From contig NC_008269.1 of assembly GCF_000014565.1 (NCBI RefSeq), positions 248,001 through 312,000 on the forward strand: 64,000 bases of DNA, given 5' to 3'. This DNA is from Rhodococcus jostii RHA1. Lineage in GTDB: Bacteria; Actinomycetota; Actinomycetes; Mycobacteriales; Mycobacteriaceae. Every line of letters begins with the position of its first letter. Position 1 is the stretch's first letter. The notes beneath the pieces were generated by a model. It searched no databases, had not been told where the DNA came from, and worked only from the letters and a program-made list of their open reading frames with translations. Positions 54,561 to 63,127 of the stretch are shown here, piece after piece. The position numbers were made by a program, and so were the translations under genes.

Positions 54561-54839
54561 ATGACCTGTCGGCACGTGACCACCGACCACAACGAGATCC
54601 GCCTCTGGATCCAAACCCACCACGGCGCACCCGCCCGCATCACACCCCCGGCCCGCACCGGCGACGCGCAACTGTGCATCGACTTCCTCGGCCTGAGCAC
54701 CCCGAACCTCGAGCACCTCGGGTGGCAGGACTGGTTCACCGCGTTCGACGCGCAGTCACTCGCCCTGAGCTACCCCGACACCGCACCATCTCGCGGCCCC
54801 GGGATGTGGGAGCTGGTCCACCGCCCCCACACACGGTGA
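54561..54839 (+). CDS. small protein, unassigned family
   Basis: A 92-residue acidic protein: TTDHNEIRLWIQTHHGAPAR, LCIDFLGLSTPNLEHLGWQD, WFTAFDAQSLALSYPDTAPS. I recall this pattern in short bacterial proteins sometimes mislabelled as glucan branching enzymes. The start follows GAGGAGCACC. The 283 bases before it (54278-54560) hold no other gene. Confidence 0.65.
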   Translation: MTCRHVTTDHNEIRLWIQTHHGAPARITPPARTGDAQLCIDFLGLSTPNLEHLGWQDWFTAFDAQSLALSYPDTAPSRGPGMWELVHRPHTR

Positions 54840-55033
54840 GATCCCGGCCCGCCTCCGCGGAATATCCCTGGGCTCGACGAGCACGCCCGAGAATTGTGAC
54901 GGCGGCCGGCGGTCGGACCCGTTCCGGGACTACCGACGCGGCATCGAGCGTCACTTCCGCCACGCGGGGAGGCGGATGGTGGGGCGGTGTCGGTCCGCAG
55001 CTCACCGGCGATCATCGGAGCCTCCCCCACTCC

Positions 55034-55810
55034 TCATTCTTCGGCGGACCCGGGGTGCGGCGACGATGCGCGCGAGGTAATCGCGACCGCCAGCGGCCAC
55101 ACCGGCTGGGCGAACACGCACACCCGCTCCGCCAACCCGAGCAACGACCACCCATCGATGGCGGCACCGGCCAACCAACCCAGCAACCCGAGCAGCACCG
55201 CCGCCGCGGCGATCGCCACCGGCGCCCGGCACGCCGCCGCGGCGTCCGGTTCGCGGGAGATCACCAGAATCGGCCACACCGCGATCAACAGCGCCCCCAC
55301 CGCCGTTGCGGCCACGTGCACCGGCACCGCCCGAGGCGCCGGCGGGAACACCGTCAGCACGAATCCGCACAAGCCCGCCAACGCCAGCGTGATCCGGGCC
55401 GGCATCCGCAGCACCCGCAACCCCACCGCGGTGACGACGTAACAGCAGGCGACCGCCAGGAACCCGGCGGTCATCACGGCATGACCGTGTCCATGGGCGG
55501 CCAGCGTGCTCAGTGTCTGCCCCAACGGGCTGTAGCCCGGCGGCTGCATCCACCGAGCCGCCGTCGCGGTCACCACCAGGATCACCGGGGACAGTGCCGC
55601 GGCCAGCAACGCCCACACCGGCACCACCGGTGCAGTCGCACGCGGTCCGCGACGCCGCCGCGCCCACTGCGGCACACCACCGGAGGCGAATGCCCGAACC
55701 TGCTCACACGGACCGGTCCGAGCGCCGACGCGGCGATCGTCGGTGCAGGGCCAAATCTGCCGGTCGCTGCCCGCCGCCGCGGCGGCGCCTGGGGCTACCC
55801 GCGGGCTCAT
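55034..55810 (-). CDS. DUF998 membrane protein
   Basis: A 258-residue protein with six hydrophobic helices from about residue 65. The DUF998 start motif is WMQPPGYSPLGQTLSTLAAH; later helices include TAGFLAVACCYVVTAVGL, ITLALAGLCGFVLTVF and AIAAAAVLLGLLGWLAGAA. The N-terminal 60 residues are polar. The start at 55810 is one choice; a later ATG or GTG is possible. The role is unknown. Confidence 0.75.
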   Translation of the reverse strand: MSPRVAPGAAAAAGSDRQIWPCTDDRRVGARTGPCEQVRAFASGGVPQWARRRRGPRATAPVVPVWALLAAALSPVILVVTATAARWMQPPGYSPLGQTLSTLAAHGHGHAVMTAGFLAVACCYVVTAVGLRVLRMPARITLALAGLCGFVLTVFPPAPRAVPVHVAATAVGALLIAVWPILVISREPDAAAACRAPVAIAAAAVLLGLLGWLAGAAIDGWSLLGLAERVCVFAQPVWPLAVAITSRASSPHPGSAEE

Positions 55811-55857
55811 GTTCTCCACCGCTCCACATCCTTGTAGGCCGTTCCGCCGAATCACCT

Positions 55858-56295
55858 CTACGCCGCGTCGGCATCGAGGAGATAGTCCAACCACACCACG
55901 GCATCGATGAGGATTTGGGTCCGCACCGACGCCTCACCACCGTCCGGTAACGGCGCCTGCGACCGGTGGCCGTGCGCCGCGATCGTCAGCACCGAATCGA
56001 GCAGCCACCGAGCCGGAATCGGCAACAGTTCCTGCCCGAGACCCCGCTGATCGTGCGCAATGAATAACACGGCAACGAAACTGTCGACGGCATGGGTGAC
56101 ACCGGCCCGGGCGGTGACCACCTCGGCGATCGTCATCACTAACCAATCCAACACCGATTCGAAAAGGGCCCGCCCACGTTCGCACTTCAACTGGCAGACC
56201 TCGTCCGCCAGAGCCTCCACCTCGCGGTCGCCGACAAGTTCGAGCAACCTCCCGCCACACCGGGCAGCATCTTTACCCGAATTGTGTACGTCCAT
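55858..56295 (-). CDS. helical protein of unknown function
   Basis: A 145-residue, mostly helical, acidic protein: LVGDREVEALADEVCQLKCE, RALFESVLDWLVMTIAEVVT, AVDSFVAVLFIAHDQRGLGQ, TQILIDAVVWLDYLLDADAA. No family is recognised. It lies 48 bases upstream of the DUF998 gene on the same strand and may be co-transcribed with it. Confidence 0.5.
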   Translation of the reverse strand: MDVHNSGKDAARCGGRLLELVGDREVEALADEVCQLKCERGRALFESVLDWLVMTIAEVVTARAGVTHAVDSFVAVLFIAHDQRGLGQELLPIPARWLLDSVLTIAAHGHRSQAPLPDGGEASVRTQILIDAVVWLDYLLDADAA

Positions 56296-56528
56296 GATGA
56301 AAGGATTCCCACACCAACACATTCCACACCCACGAACAGACAATGAAAGAGGATTCCCCCGAGTAGCGGCGGCGAAGGTGCACCCCGCGCGGAGGTCTGC
56401 GCACAGGGCGGGGTCACAAATCACGGCGAGCGAACCGAACAGAACCCTGAGATGAATCCCGCCCTTCCTCGGCCTCGTGCGTGACCCGTCCTCCGGCCAT
56501 GTGAAAACCGTCGCCCCACCACTTCCCG

Positions 56529-56569
56529 CTGGCGGGGTGTGTCGCCATTCGCACATACAACCCCGCCAG
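56529..56569 (+). promoter_or_regulatory. hairpin in the leader of the ZIP transporter gene
   Basis: Ten-base stem CTGGCGGGGT-N21-ACCCCGCCAG about 90 bases before the transporter start. It could be a metal-responsive leader, or the terminator of an upstream transcript. The rest of 56296-56657 shows no gene. Confidence 0.4.
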
Positions 56570-56948
56570 TCACGCACGCGGTGCGCTCATGTATCCGGGC
56601 CCGGGCATCGACTATCTCCTCACACCGCCGAAGGCACGTCCGGATACCATCCCCCGCATGCTGACTGCCGTGCTGTATGGACTGGGGACTGCACTGCCTT
56701 TGCTGGTCGGGGCCGGCGTCGGCCTCCGGTACAACCTGCCCAGACCACTCCTCGCCGCGCTGATGGCGTTCGGGGCCGGCACCATGGTCGCCGCGGTCTC
56801 CACTGAACTGTTCCAGCCGGCGTTCGAGACCGAAGGCATCTGGGGGGCTGGTGCGGCCCTGTTCGCGGGCGCACTGGTCTACGTCGTCGCCGACCACGTG
56901 ATCGAGAACAAACTCGGCGCCGGCGCCCTCGGATGGGCTCTGATGCTA

Positions 56949-58095
56949 GTGGTGTGTCTCGCAAATAATTCTTGATCGATTCGATAGAATCCGTACATGA
57001 GGAACCCGGTACCAGCTTTGGAGATTTCCGATGGGCAGCGCGTTGTACTCGAGTCGTTGGCGCGCTCGCAGTCGGGTGCACATCGGGAGGTGGTGCGGGC
57101 CAAGGCGTTGTTGATGGCGGCCGAGGGCTTGGCTAACACTGCTATCGCGCAGGCGTTGTCGGTATCGCCGGGATCGGTGGCGAACTGGCGGGTGCGGTTC
57201 GCCGAGGACGGCATGGCGCGGTTGGGTGAGGTGCGCAAGGGTCGTGGTCGCAAGCCCTCGATCCCGCAGGAGAAGATCGAGGAGATCGTGGACCTGACGC
57301 AGAACTACCGCCCGAAAGGCGAGACTCATTGGAGTTGCCGGACGATGGCAGAGTATGTCGGGGTCTCCAAGGACACCGTCCAGCGCGTGTGGTCTGCTCG
57401 CGGACTCAAGCCGCACCGGGTCGAGACGTTCAAACTGTCGAATGATCCGCGATTCGAGGACAAGCTCGTCGACGTCGTCGGTCTGTATCTGAACCCGCCC
57501 GAGCGGGCGATCGTGTTGTGCGCGGACGAGAAGTCGTCGGTGCAAGCCCTCGACCGGACCCAGGCCTCGCTCCCGATGATCAAGGGCCGCGGCGAGACGA
57601 TGACCCACGACTACAAGCGTCACGGCACCACCACCTTGTTTGCCGCGCTCGACGTCCTTACCGGCAAGGTGATCGGCCAGTGCCTGCCGCGCCACCGTCA
57701 CCAGGAGTTCTTGAGATTTCTGCGCACCATCGACCGTGAGGTGCCCAAGGACTTGGAGATCCATCTGATCCTGGACAACTACGCCACCCACAAGCACGAG
57801 AAGGTCCGGGCTTGGCTCGATAAGCATCCACGGTTCCACCTGCACTTCACTCCCACCTCCTCCTCGTGGCTTAATCTCGTCGAACGTTGGTTCCGAGAGC
57901 TGACAGATAAAGCTCTGCGGCGCGGGGTCTTTCACTCCGTACCGCACCTCATCGCCTCCATTGAGGAATACCTCGATGCCCACAATGAAAGCCCCCGACC
58001 GTACGAATGGACCGCGACCGCCGAATCCATCCTCGCCAAGGTTGCGCGCGGCCGCGTCGCACTGGAAAAGATCAGCTAAATCAGAGACACACCAC
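56949..58095 (+). mobile_element. IS630-family element
   Basis: 1147 bases with terminal repeats GTGGTGTGTCTC (perfect over 12 bases; 56949-56960 and 58084-58095). The target TA is duplicated (56947-56948, 58096-58097), the hallmark of IS630/mariner elements. Confidence 0.93.
56997..58079 (+). CDS. IS630-family transposase
   Basis: A 360-residue transposase. Helix-turn-helix: GLANTAIAQALSVSPGSVAN and SCRTMAEYVGVSKDTVQRVW. DDE core: AIVLCADEKSSVQALDRTQA (D1), IHLILDNYATHKHEKVRAWL (D2), SSSWLNLVERWFRELTDKAL (E). It appears intact and is in the same direction as the broken transporter gene. Confidence 0.94.
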   Translation: MRNPVPALEISDGQRVVLESLARSQSGAHREVVRAKALLMAAEGLANTAIAQALSVSPGSVANWRVRFAEDGMARLGEVRKGRGRKPSIPQEKIEEIVDLTQNYRPKGETHWSCRTMAEYVGVSKDTVQRVWSARGLKPHRVETFKLSNDPRFEDKLVDVVGLYLNPPERAIVLCADEKSSVQALDRTQASLPMIKGRGETMTHDYKRHGTTTLFAALDVLTGKVIGQCLPRHRHQEFLRFLRTIDREVPKDLEIHLILDNYATHKHEKVRAWLDKHPRFHLHFTPTSSSWLNLVERWFRELTDKALRRGVFHSVPHLIASIEEYLDAHNESPRPYEWTATAESILAKVARGRVALEKIS

Positions 58096-58861
58096 TAGGT
58101 GCCCTACTCGACGGCGTACCGGAAAACACGGCACTCGGGGTCACCCTCGGCGGCACCGGCGGGATCGTGCTGCTCGTCGCGGTCGCGGTCGGCAACGTCC
58201 CCGAGGCCGTCGCCGGGGCGGCGTCGATGCGCGCCCAACCCGGTTTCAACCGTCTGCGAGCCTTCGCCGTGTGGGCAGCGACCGCAGCGCTACTCGTCCT
58301 CGTCGTCATCGGGGCGAATCTGGTCTCCGACCAGATCTCCGACGGCGCGATCGCCACCATCCAGGCCTTCGCCGGCGGCGCGACCATCGCCGTACTGGCG
58401 GATTCGTTGATGCCCGAGGCCTACAAGGAAGGCGGTTGGTGGGTCGGTCTGTCCACCGCGCTGGGATTCCTCGTCGCATTCGGACTCGGAGCATAAGCAG
58501 CCATGACGTCCTGTCCCTGCCGGACCATGGGTGCGGCCGCTCCCCCATATTGGTGTCCCGGGGGTGCCCTGTCGGAATGGTCGCAGCTCGCAGCAGGTCC
58601 GGGCTCGCCGAGACGGGCGCCCCCAGCCGAGTCGCCCGTCGCCGAGCCGGTGTTGACGATCCTGCCGTCCCGGCAACTACTGACGGTATGGAGCACCGCC
58701 GTCTTGCGGTACCGTCGATGTCCCAAATCTGTGCGCTCGCCCGGTGTGCCGCCGATTCGGCCGACATGGTCCAGCAGTCGGGCCCACCGACACGGCCGGA
58801 TTCTGCCCCCTGCACGGACATTGAACCCCGGCGAGGCTCACCGTGGTGGACAGGAGGAACA

Positions 58862-59068
58862 GTGAGCGCGTGGGCTCAGTGGATCCTCGCGGTACTTTCT
58901 ACGCAGGTGCTCGGCGGTCTCGGTGTGTACCAGCTGTGGTGGAGGCCCCGGGTGCGCAATGTGAGGTTGGCGCGTTGGATCGAGCAGGGCGGTCCCTGGG
59001 TAATTTTGGGGACCTGCTCCGGGCCGGTTGAGGTGCAGGTCCGCGACGGCGGTGTCATCCGTCGGTGA
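58862..59068 (+). CDS. small membrane-anchored protein
   Basis: A 68-residue protein with one N-terminal membrane helix (AWAQWILAVLSTQVLGGLGV), a basic linker WWRPRVRNVRLARWI and a short beta tail (GTCSGPVEVQVRDGGVIRR). GTG follows a strong AGGAGGAAC site, which is the main reason to call it. Family unknown. The stretch 58497-58861 before it holds nothing recognisable, and 59069-59330 after it is likewise empty. Confidence 0.5.
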   Translation: MSAWAQWILAVLSTQVLGGLGVYQLWWRPRVRNVRLARWIEQGGPWVILGTCSGPVEVQVRDGGVIRR

Positions 59069-59330
59069 CCGCTCGACGCCGCCGACGACCGTCGCCGCCG
59101 CGTCTTCGAACTTCTCGACGAGTACGGGTGAAGTCGCGTGGACCCCGCCACGATCGTCGACCAACAGACATTCTTCTTGCCGGTGACCCATCGGCCTCAC
59201 CAGTGACCGCGAGGCACTGAAATACCCCCAACACGAGACCCATCCGGGTCGTCGGCAATCAGCGTGCACCCGGACAGGCGGAAAGATCCCGGGCTGTCCG
59301 GGTGCCAGGGCTATCGACCGGGCTACACTG

Positions 59331-60800
59331 TCATCGTGACCCGGTGACCACCCGGATGCGGCGGAGGGTGCCGTCGGCGGCATCGGGTATTCCCATTCCG
59401 GCATCCACGCCGCTGCGCAGATAGTCGATCACCGGTCGGTCGAGTCGCTCTCCCGGCACCACCGCGGGAATGCCCGGTGGATACGGGGTCAGGGGTTCGG
59501 CCGCGATCCGCCCGGCGGCCCGGTCCGCGTCGACCATCTCCGCCGCGCCGAAGAACGCATCCCGCGGTGACATCACCGACTCGAGCTGCAGTTGTTCGGG
59601 ACTCGGCAACGACACCGGCGGTGGCGGATCGAACGAGGCCGCCGCCTGAGCCAGCTCGTCGAGCGCGGTGACCAGCCGGCCGCTGGTGGTGTCGTCGTCG
59701 GCCATCGACAAGGTCGCTGCGATGCGACGGTGATCGTGCATGCCGACGTCGAGGTGGCAGTGCTCCCGCAACCAGTCGGTGCACTGGAACCCGGATACAC
59801 CGAGTTCGCTGACATCGATGAGGACCTGCAACCGGTCGAGGTCGTGCGAGGCCTGCTCCCCGAGCAGCCGGTCCTCGAGCACGGTCAATCCGTCGATACC
59901 GGCGATCCGTTCCCTGGTGCTGGCGGCGAGCGCGAGAGCGCGGCCGAGCAGGTCCGTGCCGTGCTCGGCCATCTGCCGGCGCCACCCGTCGATGGCCGCG
60001 TACAGCATCACGTTCGGGCTCGTGGTCGTCAACAGGTCCGCGCACTGCGACAGGTGCGTGCCGTCGACCAGCTCCCCCTGCAGGTGATAGACCGATCCCT
60101 GCTCGAAACCGGCGCCCATCTTGTGGACGCTGACCACGCAGACGTCGGCGCAGGCGTCCATCGCCCAGGTCGGCAGGTCGTCGTGGAAGGGAAGGTGCGC
60201 ACCCCACGCCTCGTCCACGATCAGCGGCTTACCCCGCTCATGGCACACCCGTGCGATGGCGGCGAGGTCGGCGCACGTGCCGTACGGACTGGGGCTCACG
60301 ATCAGCGCCCCGGCGGCGTCGGGGTACTTCTCCCACACAGCACGGACCTGGTCCGGGGACGGAGGATGAGAAAAGTGCATGTCCTCGTCCCAGCGCGGGG
60401 TGATCCAGCGGGGCGTCACACCACTGAAAATCAGTCCGGCGACGATCGACTTGTGCGAGTCGCGGGAGACCAACAAACCGCCGGGATCGTTTCCGGCGAC
60501 GGCCAGCATCGCCGCCTTCACCGACAGTGAGCTGCCGCAGGTCGAGAAGAAGGCCCGCTCGGCCCGAACCGCGTCGGCCATCAGTTGCTCGGCCCGGGAC
60601 AGGTACCCATTACTCGACCGACGGTCGTCCAGTCCGCCGGAGGCGAGCACGTCCGCACGGAACGGGTCGGCGCCGAGCACCTTCTTCACACGCTCATCCG
60701 CGCCTCGCCCCTGCCGATGCCCCGGTGGGGAGAACCCGTATCGGTCGAGCCGGTGGTACTGCTCCAACGCATCCAACAACGGTGCCTGCGACTGGTCCAT
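59331..60800 (-). CDS. PLP-dependent Orn/Lys/Arg decarboxylase-type enzyme
   Basis: A 489-residue fold-type I PLP enzyme of the short (SpeA/Cad-like, Gram-positive) class: FSPPGHRQGRGADERV, AFFSTCGSSLSVKAAMLAVA, HKSIVAGLIFSGVTPRWITP, the cofactor aspartate in LIVDEAWGAHLPFH and the Schiff-base lysine in VVSVHKMGAGFEQG. The C-terminal PYPPGIPAVVPGERL is typical. It probably decarboxylates arginine, lysine or ornithine to a polyamine. It is monocistronic. Confidence 0.9.
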   Translation of the reverse strand: MDQSQAPLLDALEQYHRLDRYGFSPPGHRQGRGADERVKKVLGADPFRADVLASGGLDDRRSSNGYLSRAEQLMADAVRAERAFFSTCGSSLSVKAAMLAVAGNDPGGLLVSRDSHKSIVAGLIFSGVTPRWITPRWDEDMHFSHPPSPDQVRAVWEKYPDAAGALIVSPSPYGTCADLAAIARVCHERGKPLIVDEAWGAHLPFHDDLPTWAMDACADVCVVSVHKMGAGFEQGSVYHLQGELVDGTHLSQCADLLTTTSPNVMLYAAIDGWRRQMAEHGTDLLGRALALAASTRERIAGIDGLTVLEDRLLGEQASHDLDRLQVLIDVSELGVSGFQCTDWLREHCHLDVGMHDHRRIAATLSMADDDTTSGRLVTALDELAQAAASFDPPPPVSLPSPEQLQLESVMSPRDAFFGAAEMVDADRAAGRIAAEPLTPYPPGIPAVVPGERLDRPVIDYLRSGVDAGMGIPDAADGTLRRIRVVTGSR

Positions 60801-61059
60801 ACCCGAAGGGATACCCCCACCCCTGCGGCCCTGAACCTGGCGTCGGCTGCCAGCACCCCGCCCGGTTCCCGCGCCCTCCTCCCCCGCCGGGCGTACCGTA
60901 GATTCCTGTGCCCGACATCGGTGAGTTGGCGGCCTTCGACTTCACCGGCGACGACGAACTGCGTCGGTAACTACCCCCCCCGTGCCGCAGTCGACCAATC
61001 ACCTCGAACCCGAACGGTGTTATACGACAGGGCAGTCGACAACGACGAGGGAAGGATCG

Positions 61060-62136
61060 ATGACGGTCATCGAATGCACCGGGAACGGCCGCGAGCGTGG
61101 CCGCGCCCACGGTGAGCAGGCCCGCGACCTGGTCCACGCCGCCCTGGACCGGTGGCGCGAGGGCACGAGCACTCGAAGTCGCCGGCACCTCGCGTCGACC
61201 GGACTCCTCGCCGCGGTCGAGGCCGCCGTGCCCGACCTGGCCGAGGAGATGCGCGGCATCGCGGAGGCGACCGCGGTTCCGTTCGCGGAGATCCTCGCGT
61301 ACAACTTCATGGACGAACAGTGGTGGATGCACCGCGAGCACCTCGAACTCGGCTGCAGTGTCATCGGACGAGCCCACACCAATGGGGTGTTCCTCGCCCA
61401 GAACATGGACCTGCCCGATTTCATGGACCGATCCCAGGTCGTTCTACGCCTCCGCCCCGAGACCGGCCCGGAGGCGCTCGTACTGAGCTCGGCGGGAATG
61501 ATCGGATTGACCGGGATCAACGCCGCCGGCGTCGGAATCTGCGTGAACGCCCTCGGCATGCTGCACCACGACTCCACCGGCCTGCCGGTCGCGGCCGTGA
61601 TCCGAGGCGCCCTCGCTCATTCGTCCCGCGACCAGGCGGTGGATTTCCTGCACCGTATCTCGCACGCGAGCGGGCAACACTACGCGCTGTCCGATGCCCA
61701 CGGTTTCCACGGCGTCGAGTGTTCGTCGGCCGCAGTCGTTGTCAGTTGCCCGGCAGGGTCGCCCCTGCTGTTCCACACCAATCATCCACTGGCGAACAGT
61801 GACCTCGACCCGGCCGCCGAGCGCGAATTGGAGCGGGAGGGACGGATCACCGATTCCCGGGTTCGCCTCGCCTTCCTGGAAACGATGGTGGCGTCGGTCC
61901 GGGACCGGTCCGCCGCCGAGCGCGTCCTCGCCGACCGCACCGCACCCCTGTGCGTCACACCCCGGCCAGGCCGCCGGACGCAGACGTTCGGGGCCGTCGC
62001 CTTCGAGTTCGGCACAACCCCGCCGACAGCCCGCTTCTGCCTCGGCCTACCCGACCAGCAGCCCTGGATCGAACCCGGATGGCGTTCATCACCCCACCCG
62101 GTCACCTGCGGTCGCCCGCCGGGCGAAGCAGGGTAG
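61060..62136 (+). CDS. C45-family autoproteolytic acyltransferase/hydrolase
   Basis: A 358-residue Ntn-hydrolase related to isopenicillin N acyltransferase. Residues 1-98 would be the cleaved propeptide part, and Cys99 in LELGCSVIGRAH is the probable nucleophile. Further motifs: FLAQNMDLPDFMDRSQVVLR, GMIGLTGINAAGVGICVNAL and LFHTNHPLANSDL. It likely hydrolyses amides or small peptides. The start follows GAGGGAAGG. In the 258 bases before it, a 20-codon frame from GTG 60908 (VPDIGELAAFDFTGDDELRR) may be a remnant. Confidence 0.87.
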   Translation: MTVIECTGNGRERGRAHGEQARDLVHAALDRWREGTSTRSRRHLASTGLLAAVEAAVPDLAEEMRGIAEATAVPFAEILAYNFMDEQWWMHREHLELGCSVIGRAHTNGVFLAQNMDLPDFMDRSQVVLRLRPETGPEALVLSSAGMIGLTGINAAGVGICVNALGMLHHDSTGLPVAAVIRGALAHSSRDQAVDFLHRISHASGQHYALSDAHGFHGVECSSAAVVVSCPAGSPLLFHTNHPLANSDLDPAAERELEREGRITDSRVRLAFLETMVASVRDRSAAERVLADRTAPLCVTPRPGRRTQTFGAVAFEFGTTPPTARFCLGLPDQQPWIEPGWRSSPHPVTCGRPPGEAG

Positions 62137-62378
62137 TGCGTGCCCACTGACGATCCGATATCGATGACGAGGTAAGAGTCACCGGGTCCACCGTGCCAGG
62201 GGGACCGGGCGGGATCGGCCACAGGAGGCCCGACGCGGCGCGGCCTGCCCTCACCCTGGTCGACGTCGTGATGAGCATCAGCCCACCCACCGCGAACGTC
62301 GTCCAGGGCTCTGGTCGACCCGCGCATGGGGGCCGCTCTCCGAGGCGCATCGGCGCCTCTTTTCGGGCAGGGTGTTCG

Positions 62379-62987
62379 TCATGACTGGCCAGGGTCTGCG
62401 CCGAACCGGCTCCATTCGCGATCCCACCTGCGCATCCGTTGCCGGAGCAGGATCCGGTGCAGACCGACGAGGACCAGGTTGGCCACGCCGGCACCCAGTG
62501 CCCATACCCCGCAGGCGGCGGTCACCGCTACTGCCGCGTTCTGTGTGCCCGATCGGCCGGGATCGGCGAGGTTGCCGGCGGCATCGACCAGGACGGTGAC
62601 CGTCTGCCCGGCCGTCGCGCCGGCGGCGGTGGGGACCACACCGGTGCGCTCTCTGCCCGCGGCCGACCACCGCGCCAGGGCGCTGTCACCGGGCTCGGGG
62701 TGTTGGAGTGAGGCTTCGATGTGGGCAGCGGGGTGGGCGTCGCCGAGCAGCACCGCGGGAACCGGACGCACCGTGGTGCGGACGATCTCGGCCTGGCGCT
62801 GCATGCGGGTGTAGGTCGCCGTCCCGAACGAGGCGGCGAACGGCACCAGCGCCGCCAAGACCATCGCAGTCACCAGCAGCGCGACTGCCTCGGCCCGGTC
62901 ACCGCCCCGCATCAGCCGGTTGCGGCTCCAGGGCCGAAGTCGCCACCACCGCACCGGTGCCGGGACCGGAGCCGGATGTCGCATCAT
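62379..62987 (-). CDS. Rv1733c-like membrane protein
   Basis: A 202-residue protein with two membrane helices (residues 34-54, AVALLVTAMVLAALVPFAAS; residues 150-175, AVAVTAACGVWALGAGVANL) around an outer domain. The opening WWRLRPWSRNRLMRGGDRAE and the middle TVTVLVDAAGNLADPGRS match the mycobacterial Rv1733c family, a dormancy-regulon antigen of unknown function. It supports the low-oxygen theme of the window. 62137-62378 holds no gene. Confidence 0.82.
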   Translation of the reverse strand: MMRHPAPVPAPVRWWRLRPWSRNRLMRGGDRAEAVALLVTAMVLAALVPFAASFGTATYTRMQRQAEIVRTTVRPVPAVLLGDAHPAAHIEASLQHPEPGDSALARWSAAGRERTGVVPTAAGATAGQTVTVLVDAAGNLADPGRSGTQNAAVAVTAACGVWALGAGVANLVLVGLHRILLRQRMRRWDREWSRFGADPGQS

Positions 62988-63127
62988 CGACCTCCATCGA
63001 GCGTCCCTTCACTCGATTGTGCGACCGGATCACCGGTTCGTGCACCCCACCCACCCGACCGGTGCGGCCGCGGACGACGACGCCGAGAATCCTCCGCCGG
63101 GTCACGGGCATTCGATATGGTCGGCGG

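Larger units (their letters stand above)
56658..58496 (+). pseudogene. ZIP-family metal transporter split by IS630 element
   Basis: The 5' part (56658-56948) encodes GTALPLLVGAGVGLRYNLPR, ALMAFGAGTMVAAVSTELFQ and ALVYVVADHVIENKLG. The 3' part (58096-58496) resumes LGALLDGVPENTALGVTLGG, VAVAVGNVPEAVAGAASMR and AGGATIAVLADSLMPEAYKE. The motifs LDGVPE and GNVPEA hold the metal-site residues of ZIP transporters. Joining the two at the TA restores ALM-LGALLDGVPE in frame, about 229 residues. It is otherwise undamaged, so the insertion is recent. Confidence 0.88.
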
